A stretch of 35,473 bases of DNA from a bacterium (GCA_004561775.1 SFUD01000001.1:1-35473), one strand, 5' to 3'; positions 1-6,532 are shown, counted from the first letter of the stretch. Program-made: numbers and translations. Notes: generated from the sequence alone by a model not told the origin.

Positions 1-1
1 T

Positions 2-46
2 ACTTATAGTGTGCGCCCGGTCCTTGCTCTTGAATGGGATGCTTAA
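2..46 (+). CDS. 3' fragment of the DGR target gene (duplicate end)
   Basis: This is the second copy of the last 15 codons, stop included, of the gene at 34020-35420, present only because the contig ends overlap. It encodes the invariant end of the lectin-like domain (TYSVRPVLALEWDA). It is not a separate gene. On the circle it places the target gene directly upstream of avd, the usual target-avd-TR-RT order of a DGR. Confidence 0.9.
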   Translation, partial: TYSVRPVLALEWDA

Positions 47-61
47 ATCCTTAACCTTTCA

Positions 62-86
62 CCCCTGCGCCTTGAAAGCGCAGGGG
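62..86 (+). promoter_or_regulatory. Hairpin/cruciform downstream of VR (left copy)
   Basis: A perfect 9-bp inverted repeat (CCCCTGCGC at 62-70, GCGCAGGGG at 78-86) with a 7-base loop. It starts 15 bases after the stop codon of the DGR target gene. Neither strand has a T tract after it, so it does not look like an intrinsic terminator. DGRs of the Bordetella BPP-1 type carry a hairpin just 3' of VR that is needed for target recognition; this is the natural counterpart by position and shape (inference). Confidence 0.75.
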
Positions 87-107
87 ATATAAAACCAATC
101 GCATCAT

Positions 108-536
108 ATGGCAGATACAAGAGGTCTCGCAGTCAATAGAGACATATACAACTTTGAGACAATGATGTACCGGGTGTATGACAACATTCCGGCAAAGCAC
201 AAGCATACCCTGTCTGCATTGGCACTCCAATCCACCCTTGATATGAGGCATTACTCCAATCTGGGGTGCAAGATGTACAAGGCGTGCATAGCCGAAAAGG
301 CAAGGCTATTCTCGCTCTCTCTTGGGTATTGTGAGGACTTGCAGGATAGTCTCAATCACCTGTACGATATGGACCTGTTGTCCGGCAAGACCAAATGCAC
401 CCTTGATGCGGCACTTGATGGGATAAGAGGGCAACTCTCAAGATTGGTCAAATCCTTTGAGAAACAATTAAGCAGAGGGGCGGAACACCGGGAGGAAACA
501 ATCGGTGGAGACTCAATATATCAAGAGGAGGGATAA
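108..536 (+). CDS. avd: Avd, DGR accessory variability determinant
   Basis: A 142-residue protein predicted to be a basic all-helical bundle, close to the usual Avd length of about 130. Residues from about 15 to 120 form four helices with a pattern seen in Avd proteins (FETMMYRVYDNIP near the start, RLVKSFEKQL near the end). Avd proteins of this family form a pentamer that binds the DGR reverse transcriptase and the TR RNA and is required for cDNA synthesis. It lies between the VR-side hairpin and the TR/RT, and only 5 bases separate it from the RT ORF, so the two are probably co-transcribed. The acidic tail (about residues 125-142) is not conserved in the family. The assignment rests on this context plus the helical pattern. 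Confidence 0.85.
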   Translation: MADTRGLAVNRDIYNFETMMYRVYDNIPAKHKHTLSALALQSTLDMRHYSNLGCKMYKACIAEKARLFSLSLGYCEDLQDSLNHLYDMDLLSGKTKCTLDAALDGIRGQLSRLVKSFEKQLSRGAEHREETIGGDSIYQEEG

Positions 537-541
537 CTGCA

Positions 542-1939
542 ATGATTTGTAGTCGCATCAACATATCCCATTTACTTCCTTGTGCGGAGTATTCGGCCAA
601 CAACTCGTTCAATTACAATGGCAACAATGGCAAATTGAACAATAACAATAAGAATAATACTTATAGTGTGCGCCCGGTCCTTGAACTTGGTAGATTGCAG
701 ACCTATTTTGAGGATTGCCCATTTCCATTAAGTGAGATATATGACATATACAGGATAACGAAGAAACACAAGGCCTCAAAGCCATCGCACCTGTTGTTTC
801 AACTATACTATCCGCAGTACCTGCGGAGTCTCTGGCAGGACATAAACAACTGCCATTACAGGCCATCATCATCCATTGCCTTTATAATCACGAAACCCAA
901 GGTGAGAGAGGTGATTGCCGCAGATTTCCGGGATAGGGTTGTGCAGACTCTCCTTGTGCAGGAGATGCTGCCATCTCTGGAGGAATACGAACACCCACAC
1001 TCCTACTCTTGCCGAAAGGGCAAGGGTTGCCTTGCCGCAGTCCAACGCCTGCAGGAACTCAATGACCAATACTATGATGGTGTGGTGTGCTTTGTGGACA
1101 TTGCCAATCACTTTATGTCCATAGATACGGAACTCTGGACACCCAGAGTCCTGCAGTTCATTGATGAACACTACGACAAGGGAGAGGACCGCAAGGCTAT
1201 CCTCAAGTACCTTGCCAATACCATATACACCCATAGGCCGCAGGACAATTGTGTCCGTAAATCCCCTATGTGGATGTGGGAGATGTTGCCTCCGCAGAAA
1301 TCCCTGTTCCACTCCGAAAAGGGTGTCCCCATCGGCAATGTGACATCTCAAACCCTCTCCAACTTTGTGACCACAGGATACCTGCGGCTCATAGAGGCGG
1401 CAGGGTTTGACTTTGCGTTCTACACCGATGATACAGGGATGTTTTGCCACAGGGAGGATAAGGACCGCCTCCTGTCCTATCTGCCCATCTTTGAGGACTA
1501 CCTCAAGAGGGAATGCGGCCTCAAGATGCATCCCAATAAGAGATACATACAGGACACTCGCAAGGGTTTCAATGCCTTTGGTTTTCGTATCAAGGACCGC
1601 AACATCACTCCATCCAAGAGGCTTGTGTACAATTTCAAGAGGTTAGTGGGATACCTCCTCCTTTTGGCGGAGGAGGATGTGCGCAACCTGTACCTGTATA
1701 GAGAACAGGCGCAGGCGAGGCTCAATTCCTACCTCGGCCTGTTGAGGTGGTCGCATTCGTACAACCTCCGTAAGGCCCAGATGATACGCCTGCAGGCCTC
1801 CAAATGGGCGCAGATATTCCGTTTCCCTGTAGGATACGAAAAGGTGGAGATAAAGGCCTCCAAGAGCAAGATGGAACACTACAGGAGGCTCAACAAGGTA
1901 AGATATAGGCAGCAACTATCAATATCTAATGCAATATGA
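542..1939 (+). CDS. DGR reverse transcriptase with TR-encoded N-terminal extension
   Basis: A 465-residue ORF holding a DGR-type reverse transcriptase, which copies TR RNA into cDNA with adenine-specific errors. Motifs: catalytic Asp in FVDIANHF (D186), the DGR-diagnostic IGNVTSQ (264-270, in place of the QGxxxSP of intron RTs), and catalytic YTDD (294-297). Residues about 55-130 match the finger region and the C-terminal thumb is basic. The TR lies inside the ORF: residues about 14-48 are the TR read in the same frame as the VR of the target protein. The start at 542 is supported by GAGGAG about ten bases upstream, and no other ATG occurs before the RT motifs. A non-ATG start after the TR (for example TTG near residue 52) would give a normal-length RT. 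The stop overlaps the next gene (ATGA). Confidence 0.95.
   Translation: MICSRINISHLLPCAEYSANNSFNYNGNNGKLNNNNKNNTYSVRPVLELGRLQTYFEDCPFPLSEIYDIYRITKKHKASKPSHLLFQLYYPQYLRSLWQDINNCHYRPSSSIAFIITKPKVREVIAADFRDRVVQTLLVQEMLPSLEEYEHPHSYSCRKGKGCLAAVQRLQELNDQYYDGVVCFVDIANHFMSIDTELWTPRVLQFIDEHYDKGEDRKAILKYLANTIYTHRPQDNCVRKSPMWMWEMLPPQKSLFHSEKGVPIGNVTSQTLSNFVTTGYLRLIEAAGFDFAFYTDDTGMFCHREDKDRLLSYLPIFEDYLKRECGLKMHPNKRYIQDTRKGFNAFGFRIKDRNITPSKRLVYNFKRLVGYLLLLAEEDVRNLYLYREQAQARLNSYLGLLRWSHSYNLRKAQMIRLQASKWAQIFRFPVGYEKVEIKASKSKMEHYRRLNKVRYRQQLSISNAI
579..683 (+). repeat. DGR template repeat (TR)
   Basis: These 105 bases align without gaps to VR at 35296-35400. All 19 mismatches are at adenines of this copy, the hallmark of DGR mutagenesis. 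The core (599-657) is packed with AAC/AAT codons, plus one AAA and one AAG. The invariant 3' part is GC-rich (GTGCGCCCGG), as expected for the initiation of mutagenic homology region. Homology ends at 683: the TR continues AACTTGG where the VR continues CTCTTGA, the sort of difference that separates IMH* from IMH and keeps the TR from being a target. Confidence 0.97.
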
Positions 1940-2214
1940 CAACACAGGAGAAAATCAATGAGTTGGAAAGCAGGCAGATTGTCCTCTCCAACGAGATGGC
2001 ATCATCCGATGCCCACGCAGCGAAATGCATAAAACTTGGTCTCAACTTTGGTGAGGCTTACCCGGAGGAACTTGAGAGATACAAGGCCTCAAGGGATGAG
2101 TACAACGCTAATGAGGTGGCCCTGTCGGACCTCTACACCGCCCTTGAAAAAGAGGCGCAGGCAGATGCCGCAGACCATCACATTGAAATGATGGAGGGAC
2201 AGGCAGATGCGTAA
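1936..2214 (+). CDS. Small coiled-coil protein of unknown function
   Basis: 92 residues, charged and helical with heptad-like stretches (residues about 5-25 and 45-75), no signal peptide and no membrane segment. The start ATG overlaps the RT stop codon (ATGA), and the gene overlaps the following membrane protein by 8 bases. It therefore sits between the DGR and the lysis cassette and is translationally coupled to both. I do not recognise the family. Position fits a small lysis-cassette accessory protein or a structural cap, but nothing in the sequence decides this. Confidence 0.75.
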   Translation: MTTQEKINELESRQIVLSNEMASSDAHAAKCIKLGLNFGEAYPEELERYKASRDEYNANEVALSDLYTALEKEAQADAADHHIEMMEGQADA

Positions 2215-2497
2215 GGTTTGGGAATGGCTCAAGGCCCTGCCGGGCAAGGTGTGGGATGCCCTTGTCAATTGGCTCAACTCTATCCGCAGGGATAGGCTTT
2301 ATCACTTTATCTGCGGCCTCATCATTGCCGCCTTTGCCTGCATCACCCTCCATATGGGAGTGTGGTGTTTCGTGCCTGTACTTTTCGCAGGTTTCGTAAA
2401 AGAGTTCATTGACCAATGGAGGAGACAGGCCTTTGATTGGGTAGACCTCACTGCAACAATGGTGGGCGGCCTCCTCATAGCACTATTTGCCATATGA
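2207..2497 (+). CDS. Small membrane protein, DUF2279-like; candidate holin
   Basis: 96 residues. A basic amphipathic N-terminus (residues 1-30, rich in W/K/R) is followed by two hydrophobic segments (about 33-60 and 80-96). The pattern HFICG near residue 33, then GFVKEFIDQ near 62 and D-hydrophobic-T-GG-hydrophobic near the end, resembles the DUF2279/YfiM-type small membrane proteins often found in Bacteroidetes phage lysis regions. It overlaps the genes on both sides by a few bases. With the adjacent 74-residue membrane protein it is a candidate holin or antiholin; which is which cannot be told from sequence. Confidence 0.8.
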   Translation: MRKVWEWLKALPGKVWDALVNWLNSIRRDRLYHFICGLIIAAFACITLHMGVWCFVPVLFAGFVKEFIDQWRRQAFDWVDLTATMVGGLLIALFAI

Positions 2498-2718
2498 CAA
2501 GCAATATAAATCCCAAGGCTACTGCGCAGTTTATCCTTGGATGCATCGTGACCATAGGTGGACTTATCCTCCTATTTACAGGGTGCTTCATACCTCCAAC
2601 AGGAGAGATACACTCATCACTCCTTGTGGCGTTTGGTGAGGCATCTACCTTTGCAGGCGCACTCATCGGTGTAGATTACCACTATAGGTATAAATACGGA
2701 GAACGCAAAGATGAGTAA
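2494..2718 (+). CDS. Small two-span membrane protein, candidate holin
   Basis: 74 residues, from the ATG that overlaps the previous stop codon (ATGA). There are two hydrophobic segments (about residues 9-32 and 42-60), a short loop with PPTGEIHSSLLVAFGE, and a charged C-terminal tail ending KYGERKDE. Small proteins of this form with a GEIH loop and a GVDYHYR-type tail are common next to endolysins in Bacteroidetes phages. An upstream ATG at 2437 would add 19 unlikely residues and overlap the previous gene deeply, so it was not used. A role in opening the inner membrane for the endolysin encoded next is likely but inferred. Confidence 0.75.
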   Translation: MTSNINPKATAQFILGCIVTIGGLILLFTGCFIPPTGEIHSSLLVAFGEASTFAGALIGVDYHYRYKYGERKDE

Positions 2719-3148
2719 GTATGCCAATTTCACCCTTGCCGAGTTCATTAAGAGCGACACCGCTGCCCAGAAAGGGATAGACAACGCCCCGGACTTTGAT
2801 GAGGTGGCCCACCTTGATGAGTTGATAGGGACTATCCTGCAACCCCTCCGGGAGGCCTGGGGCAAACCCCTCATTATCTCATCCGGCTACAGGTGTAAGG
2901 AACTTAACAAGGCCGTAGGCGGTGCGGAGACATCTGCCCACCAATACGGATATGCTGCAGATGTGCAGGTCACCCGGTCCAAGGACTTTGATGCCTTTAT
3001 AGCCTTTGCCGAGGATTGGCTCAAGACCAATGATGTACCTTTTGACCAGAGCATCCGTGAGTCCTCCAAGACTGCCTATTGGTGGCACATAGGCCTGCGG
3101 AACTCCAAGGGATTGCAGAGGAGGCAATTCAAGGCTATCAATGTATAA
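2711..3148 (+). CDS. Endolysin, peptidase M15 family (D-Ala-D-Ala carboxypeptidase type)
   Basis: 145 residues forming a single M15A-type zinc peptidase domain that cleaves peptide cross-links in peptidoglycan. Visible motifs: SGYRCKELNKAVGG (58-71), the zinc-binding SxHxxGxAxD as SAHQYGYAAD (H77, D84), and the third ligand in WWHIG (H126). The N-terminal segment (YANFTLAEFIKS) is typical of phage M15 endolysins. There is no signal peptide, so export would depend on a holin, and two candidate holins lie directly upstream. The gene overlaps the 74-residue membrane protein by 8 bases and the following spanin-like gene by 8 bases. Confidence 0.93.
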   Translation: MSKYANFTLAEFIKSDTAAQKGIDNAPDFDEVAHLDELIGTILQPLREAWGKPLIISSGYRCKELNKAVGGAETSAHQYGYAADVQVTRSKDFDAFIAFAEDWLKTNDVPFDQSIRESSKTAYWWHIGLRNSKGLQRRQFKAINV

Positions 3149-3632
3149 GTGGTGGCATACTCTCTTATTAGGGGTGGGGATTGCGCTTGCAGTCCTCGCC
3201 TCGTACTGCATTGGCCTGCATTATGGTCGGAAATCACCCACAATCATCACGCAGGTTGAGTTGGACACTTTATACCTCACAAGGATTGACACCCTTGTGC
3301 TGCCTCCAAAAGTGATTGAGAGGAGGGTGGTAGATACAATGTGGTTTGCTGCGCCCGGTGACTCCCTTGCTCTCCCTGTGGAGGAGAGGGAATACGGAGA
3401 CTCCACCTACTATGCCAAGGTGTCCGGGATACATCCATCCTTGGACTCCCTTGTGGTCTACCCTCGCATACAGGACAGGTACATCACCAAGGAGACTACC
3501 AAGACTATTCCTGCCCCAAGGTGGAGTCTGGGCATATCGGTTGGTCCTGCCGTAGGGTATTTCTTTACTCCTGCAGGATGGCAACCGGGTGCAGGGATTT
3601 CCTTGCAGGTCGGTGTTTCCTACCGATTTTGA
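3141..3632 (+). CDS. Spanin-like lysis protein (DUF6808-like)
   Basis: 163 residues with one N-terminal hydrophobic anchor (about 5-27) and a periplasmic region of short beta/helical segments. The C-terminal third is rich in Gly and aromatics and ends in alternating hydrophobics (VGVSYRF), like an outer-membrane-associated beta segment. Proteins of this build (DUF6808 type) follow the endolysin in many Bacteroidetes phages. A role in joining inner and outer membranes during lysis, like the Rz/Rz1 spanins, is inferred from position and topology only. It is the last gene of the lysis operon and is followed by a strong terminator. Confidence 0.75.
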   Translation: MYKWWHTLLLGVGIALAVLASYCIGLHYGRKSPTIITQVELDTLYLTRIDTLVLPPKVIERRVVDTMWFAAPGDSLALPVEEREYGDSTYYAKVSGIHPSLDSLVVYPRIQDRYITKETTKTIPAPRWSLGISVGPAVGYFFTPAGWQPGAGISLQVGVSYRF

Positions 3633-3663
3633 CACCTACCCTCAAAATTTCTTGAAAAAATTT

Positions 3664-3697
3664 TCGGCCTTGCAGATACCTGTAGGGCCGATTTTGT
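3664..3697 (+). terminator. Intrinsic terminator after the lysis operon
   Basis: A 12-bp stem (3664-3675 with 3680-3691, two G-U pairs) with an ATAC loop, followed by TTTTGT. It lies about 30 bases after the last lysis gene and just before a new promoter. An A/T-rich flank on the other side could let it also work on the - strand. Confidence 0.85.
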
Positions 3698-3738
3698 AAA
3701 AAAGTGCAAAAAAGTTGCTTTTCCCTATTGAAAAGGTA

Positions 3739-3768
3739 TTGCTATTTCAAATAATTGTTGTACCTTTA
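3739..3768 (+). promoter_or_regulatory. Bacteroidetes-type promoter for the accessory genes
   Basis: TTG at 3739-3741, a 19-base spacer, and a -7 box TACCTTTA (3761-3768), close to the Bacteroidetes consensus TTTG/TAnnTTTG. It follows the lysis terminator in the 187-base non-coding gap 3633-3819 and should start transcription near 3775, giving a leader of about 45 bases before the gene at 3820. Confidence 0.75.
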
Positions 3769-3819
3769 CATTGTCGGAATGACACAAGAGATAATACAAA
3801 CCCTTAATTCAAAAGAAAA

Positions 3820-4185
3820 ATGAAAGCAACTATCATCAAGAATGACAACTTTGAGACCATCGGTTTCGTAGTAATGGCAGAAAACAACACCCTGTTCTCT
3901 TGGGGAGTAACCTTTACAGGTTGGAACTACTGCAAGACATTTGACCTCAAGGATGAGGACATTATCAAGGTTATGGACCTTATGAGAATGGAACAGGAAA
4001 TCAAGGACCTTGACCACATACCATCCGACTTTATGTTCAACTCCATCCACAAGGAACAACACGATGTCATTCGTAAAGCCGCAGAGAAAGGCAAGTGCCA
4101 AGAGGGATACAACTGCAAGGCCTTTATGGACAGGGCAAGCGAACTCAAGGCCAAGGTAGAGGAGACAATCAAATCTTTCAAATAG
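3820..4185 (+). CDS. Hypothetical protein, first gene of the accessory block
   Basis: 121 residues, no recognised family. The N-terminal half looks beta-rich (KATIIKNDNFETIGFVVM, then NTLFSWGVTFTGW). The C-terminal half is charged and helical, ending in a lysine-rich helix with KAKVEETIKSFK. No signal peptide or membrane segment. It has its own promoter at 3739-3768, a leader with the recurrent CCCTTAAT element 19 bases before the ATG, and a GC-rich hairpin right after the stop. Its position between lysis and integrase genes is where temperate phages often carry lysogenic-conversion, superinfection-exclusion or anti-defence genes, but nothing identifies such a role here. Confidence 0.8.
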   Translation: MKATIIKNDNFETIGFVVMAENNTLFSWGVTFTGWNYCKTFDLKDEDIIKVMDLMRMEQEIKDLDHIPSDFMFNSIHKEQHDVIRKAAEKGKCQEGYNCKAFMDRASELKAKVEETIKSFK

Positions 4186-4192
4186 CAATACC

Positions 4193-4210
4193 GGGGAGGG
4201 CAACCTCCCC
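4193..4210 (+). terminator. GC-rich hairpin after gene 3820-4185 (attenuator or weak terminator)
   Basis: A perfect 7-bp stem GGGGAGG/CCTCCCC with a GCAA tetraloop, 8 bases after the stop codon. The T tract is weak. It is one of four near-identical hairpins (also 4679-4699, 5796-5816, 29175-29195), each directly downstream of a stop codon. It may stabilise the 3' end or partly terminate. Confidence 0.6.
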
Positions 4211-4269
4211 ACCAAATATCTTTCAGTCAGTTATACTCAATTATTAACCCTTAATCAATCTAAATCATT

Positions 4270-4671
4270 ATGAAACAGGTAATCCTTACCAACACCAATG
4301 GTCAGTACAACGACCTCCTCACCAACAATCTCTACTTTGCTTACTGCAATGCCATCAACACCAAGGCGATTGAGGAGGCAAAACGCAATGCCAACCTTAT
4401 CATTGTATGCCCCTGTGACCGCAAGGAGAATGAGTTTCTCTATTTCTTTGACCTCCGAGACACCACTAACGAGAGTACACGGAGACAGGGAACAACCACC
4501 ACCGAGGCCCTCAAGTTTTATGAGTCGGAGGTGTGCGACCTGTCAAGCAGAATTGGCTATCTCTCCGAGGGGGCAGATATATCCGAGGCTGAATTTGACA
4601 TCCTTGATAAGGTGGGACAACACCTTGACAAGGCCGCAGATGCCCTCTATGATGTCTGGGCCAAGAGGTAA
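4270..4671 (+). CDS. Hypothetical protein
   Basis: 133 residues, family not recognised. The first half looks like a beta/alpha fold with a hydrophobic strand (ANLIIVCPCD near residue 45), followed by a Thr-rich stretch (RRQGTTTTEALKFYE). The C-terminal 50 residues are acidic and helical. It resembles small phage proteins that read or modify host factors only in general character. The start is supported by the leader CCCTTAATCAATC 22 bases upstream. It is separated from its neighbours by hairpins on both sides (4193-4210 and 4679-4702), so its mRNA dosage may be set independently within the operon. Confidence 0.8.
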   Translation: MKQVILTNTNGQYNDLLTNNLYFAYCNAINTKAIEEAKRNANLIIVCPCDRKENEFLYFFDLRDTTNESTRRQGTTTTEALKFYESEVCDLSSRIGYLSEGADISEAEFDILDKVGQHLDKAADALYDVWAKR

Positions 4672-4678
4672 TCATTCC

Positions 4679-4702
4679 GGGGAGGGTATCCCCCTCCCCT
4701 TT
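4679..4702 (+). terminator. GC-rich hairpin after gene 4270-4671
   Basis: A perfect 8-bp stem GGGGAGGG/CCCTCCCC (4679-4686, 4692-4699) with loop TATCC and a short TTT tail, 7 bases after the stop codon. Same family as the hairpins at 4193, 5796 and 29175. Confidence 0.65.
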
Positions 4703-4731
4703 CATTCCAATCACACAAAATACCATCTACT

Positions 4732-5022
4732 ATGTCACTCTTGAAAGAAATAAGCAGGATGCCCCTGCACTCCGAGATATTCAAGCATTGGGAAATTAAC
4801 TACGGCCAAATCACTTCAAACCATCATCCTATCTGCCACATTATGATTTACCGCCTCAATACCCGGTACTATATTGAGATGTCTGGGTGGTACACAGGAA
4901 AGACCTTTTGGTCCGCACCTGCATCTGCCTCTTTGGTGGACCTGTATTTTGAGGTCAAGGCAATTGCTGATGAGAGGACCTTTAGGTCACTCAAAGACTA
5001 CGAAAGGAGGGGTGCGCTATGA
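4732..5022 (+). CDS. Hypothetical protein
   Basis: 96 residues, family not recognised. It has a compact mixed composition with several aromatic residues (HWEINYGQI, RYYIEMSGWYTGKTFW) and a charged C-terminal helix (TFRSLKDYERRG). No signal peptide or membrane span. The CCCTTAAT leader is absent here, unlike its upstream neighbours. It overlaps the next gene by 4 bases (ATGA), so the two are translationally coupled and probably act together. Confidence 0.75.
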   Translation: MSLLKEISRMPLHSEIFKHWEINYGQITSNHHPICHIMIYRLNTRYYIEMSGWYTGKTFWSAPASASLVDLYFEVKAIADERTFRSLKDYERRGAL

Positions 5023-5276
5023 CACTCAACAGATGCGCCATTGATTGGCAGGATGCCTCCGACCTCCCATCCTACTGCGGTATGTGTCCTTTCTGGTATG
5101 GTGGTGGTGACTCCTATGTCCCCGGTATCTCATCCCATTCCACCGCAGGCATATGCAATCTACGATGTATGAACAAGGACCGCTATGCCGATACACCGCA
5201 GGCCTGCCTGCGCCTGTTCCGCAAATGCCTCAAGTACCCGGCAGACACCGAATTGGTGGTAGTTTTGAAAGATTAA
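5019..5276 (+). CDS. Cysteine-rich small protein, possible zinc-binding
   Basis: 85 residues with seven cysteines (about positions 6, 20, 23, 47, 51, 63 and 70), including CGMC and CNLRC pairs that could hold a zinc ion or iron-sulfur cluster. I do not recognise the family. No signal peptide, so disulphides are unlikely. It overlaps the preceding gene by 4 bases. The C-terminus is hydrophobic and acidic (ELVVVLKD). It is followed by a non-coding gap with a new promoter, so it ends this transcription unit or is read through at a low level. Confidence 0.75.
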   Translation: MTLNRCAIDWQDASDLPSYCGMCPFWYGGGDSYVPGISSHSTAGICNLRCMNKDRYADTPQACLRLFRKCLKYPADTELVVVLKD

Positions 5277-5308
5277 CCCCAAAAATGTTAATTTTCTTTG
5301 AAAAAGTG

Positions 5309-5337
5309 TTGTATATTCAAAAATAGTGTTACCTTTG
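5309..5337 (+). promoter_or_regulatory. Bacteroidetes-type promoter
   Basis: TTG at 5309-5311, an 18-base spacer and TACCTTTG at 5330-5337, a full match to the -7 consensus TAnnTTTG. Transcription should start near 5344, giving a leader of about 47 bases with a short GGAG-GTA-CTCC hairpin at its beginning and a CCTTAATTC element before the ATG at 5391. Confidence 0.85.
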
Positions 5338-5390
5338 TATCCAGATGAGGGGAGGTACTCCTCACGATAACAACCTTAATTCAATATAAA

Positions 5391-5789
5391 ATGGAAAAGA
5401 CAAATAACTCAATCATCGTGAAAGAATTTGTAGGTAGTCACTATGAGGATGTTCCTGTGATGAGGAATGGTAAAGCAACCAAAAGGACCAAGCAGGTAAG
5501 GGTTTGTGATTATGCAGAACTCAACGCAACAGGATACCTCTACAATGGTCACGAGATTTTCCTACTTGACAAGGATGCAGAGGATGAGGAGATGAATTTT
5601 ATAAGGACCTACCGGGCCGATGGTACACGACTCACCTGTATGTGTCAGTTTGGTAGATACGGAGAGGCTGACCACGAAACCACCTGTGACTACTACAAGA
5701 AATCAAAGGTCATCTCTACCCACTCAAGTGGATACCAAGGCTCAACAGGTAGGGGATGGGGAGCATCCATAAAGAGAATAAATTGGTAA
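5391..5789 (+). CDS. Hypothetical protein
   Basis: 132 residues, family not recognised. The N-terminal 40 residues are basic (KATKRTKQVRV), the middle is beta-rich with two cysteines in CMCQFGRYGEA, and the tail is Gly/Ser-rich (SSGYQGSTGRGWG) and probably disordered. No membrane segment. It has a dedicated strong host-type promoter at 5309-5337 and a hairpin after the stop, so it may be expressed on its own, including in the lysogen. A role as an accessory gene is a guess from position. Confidence 0.78.
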   Translation: MEKTNNSIIVKEFVGSHYEDVPVMRNGKATKRTKQVRVCDYAELNATGYLYNGHEIFLLDKDAEDEEMNFIRTYRADGTRLTCMCQFGRYGEADHETTCDYYKKSKVISTHSSGYQGSTGRGWGASIKRINW

Positions 5790-5795
5790 CTAACC

Positions 5796-5816
5796 GGGGA
5801 GGATGACCTCCTCCCC
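5796..5816 (+). terminator. GC-rich hairpin after gene 5391-5789
   Basis: A perfect 8-bp stem GGGGAGGA/TCCTCCCC (5796-5803, 5809-5816) with loop TGACC, 6 bases after the stop codon, followed by TCTATAT. The stem differs from the 4679 and 29175 copies by one compensated base pair, which argues that the structure is under selection. Confidence 0.65.
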
Positions 5817-5853
5817 TCTATATCAAATAAAAGACCCTTAATTCGCAATCATT

Positions 5854-6165
5854 ATGACAACCAAGACCATCAAGATAATAGATTTCTATAGGACCGCAGA
5901 CTATGACAAGAACTATGAGAGGAACTGCGGAGATGATGTTGAACTCTGCGAGTGCTGCGGTAGGAAACTCAATCCCAAGACAATGAAAATGGTGCAGGCC
6001 ATTGAGCCGGGGTATATGACCGATGAGACCGAGGACTTGGGATTTCACCCAGAGTACAAGAACAGGCAGGTATCAATGGGTTTCTACCCTGTAGGCCCAA
6101 AGTGCTATAGAGAGATAATGAGATTGTGCAGGGAGTCAAATAATACAATGGAGGTTACATTATGA
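5854..6165 (+). CDS. Hypothetical protein with a CxxCxxC-like zinc-ribbon motif
   Basis: 103 residues. A zinc-knuckle-like cluster (CECCGRKLNPKTMK, around residue 32) and a further Cys in GPKCYREIMRLC near the C-terminus could form a metal site. The region between them is acidic and aromatic. Family not recognised; zinc-ribbon proteins of this size in phages are often small DNA-binding or host-interacting factors. The leader has CCCTTAATTC 18 bases before the ATG. It overlaps the next gene by 4 bases (ATGA). Confidence 0.78.
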   Translation: MTTKTIKIIDFYRTADYDKNYERNCGDDVELCECCGRKLNPKTMKMVQAIEPGYMTDETEDLGFHPEYKNRQVSMGFYPVGPKCYREIMRLCRESNNTMEVTL

Positions 6166-6350
6166 AAACAAGATTGAACAAGAGAGAGGTGGAACTCCTC
6201 CTCTCTCTCCGAGACAGGATAGACTCATTGAGGGACAGGATAGACCCGGAGGATGAGATTATGCTACAGGTAGAGGGCAATGGCACGATAGGAGGACAAC
6301 TTTCCTGTGCATCCGCCTCAATAGACACCATACTACAGGAATATCTATGA
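6162..6350 (+). CDS. Short hypothetical protein with a repeated RDRID motif
   Basis: 62 residues. The N-terminal half is a charged helix with an internal repeat, SLRDRID twice in a row (about residues 15-28), followed by an acidic linker and a short C-terminal segment with one cysteine. Family not recognised. It overlaps both the preceding and following genes by 4 bases and so belongs to a three-gene coupled unit that ends with a ribbon-helix-helix-like protein. Confidence 0.7.
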   Translation: MKTRLNKREVELLLSLRDRIDSLRDRIDPEDEIMLQVEGNGTIGGQLSCASASIDTILQEYL

Positions 6351-6532
6351 AAGGAGGTGCAAGGCCGGGAGCAGGTCGCAAGAGAGGCCCGGAGGGATTG
6401 AGAGTGACCTTTACCTGCAAGGTCCTCCCCTCAACCAGAGAGAGGATAAAGGAACTCAAGAGACAAGGTATACACATCGGAGAGTTGATGGATAAGTGGG
6501 TGAGAGATTATGCACAAGAGTTTGGTGATTGA
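6347..6532 (+). CDS. Small ribbon-helix-helix-like DNA-binding protein
   Basis: 61 residues. It begins with the basic GGARPGAGRKRGPEG motif found at the N-terminus of many small phage and mobile-element DNA-binding proteins. A predicted strand (LRVTFTCKV) and two helices (TRERIKELKRQ and IGELMDKWVRDYAQEF) match the order of a CopG/Arc-type ribbon-helix-helix domain. Such proteins usually dimerise and repress their own region. It is the last gene before the integrase/attP region, and a strong promoter (-33 at 6521) lies within its last codons, so it could regulate that promoter. Confidence 0.7.
   Translation: MKGGARPGAGRKRGPEGLRVTFTCKVLPSTRERIKELKRQGIHIGELMDKWVRDYAQEFGD

Larger units (their letters stand above)
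1..99. repeat. Terminal direct repeat, left copy
   Basis: These 99 bases are identical to 35375-35473. They hold the last codons of the DGR target gene, its stop codon, and the hairpin downstream of VR. An exact 99-base overlap at both contig ends is what a k-mer assembler writes for a circular sequence, so it probably marks circularity (35,374 unique bases) rather than a packaged terminal repeat. A true short terminal redundancy cannot be excluded from sequence alone. Confidence 0.95.

Noticed and set aside
62..86. Intrinsic terminator after the target gene
   Set aside because: No T tract follows on either strand; the hairpin fits the DGR recognition role better.
1..99. Packaged terminal repeat of the phage DNA
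   Set aside because: The overlap length equals a usual assembler k-mer (99) and the break lies at a VR variant position, so an assembly overlap of a circular molecule is the simpler explanation.
869..1531. Long - strand ORF inside the RT gene
   Set aside because: A codon shadow of a highly conserved + strand gene; no start context and no protein-like features.
2437..2493. Upstream start for the second small membrane protein
   Set aside because: It would overlap the first membrane protein by 60 bases; the ATGA start at 2494 gives the normal coupling seen throughout the genome.
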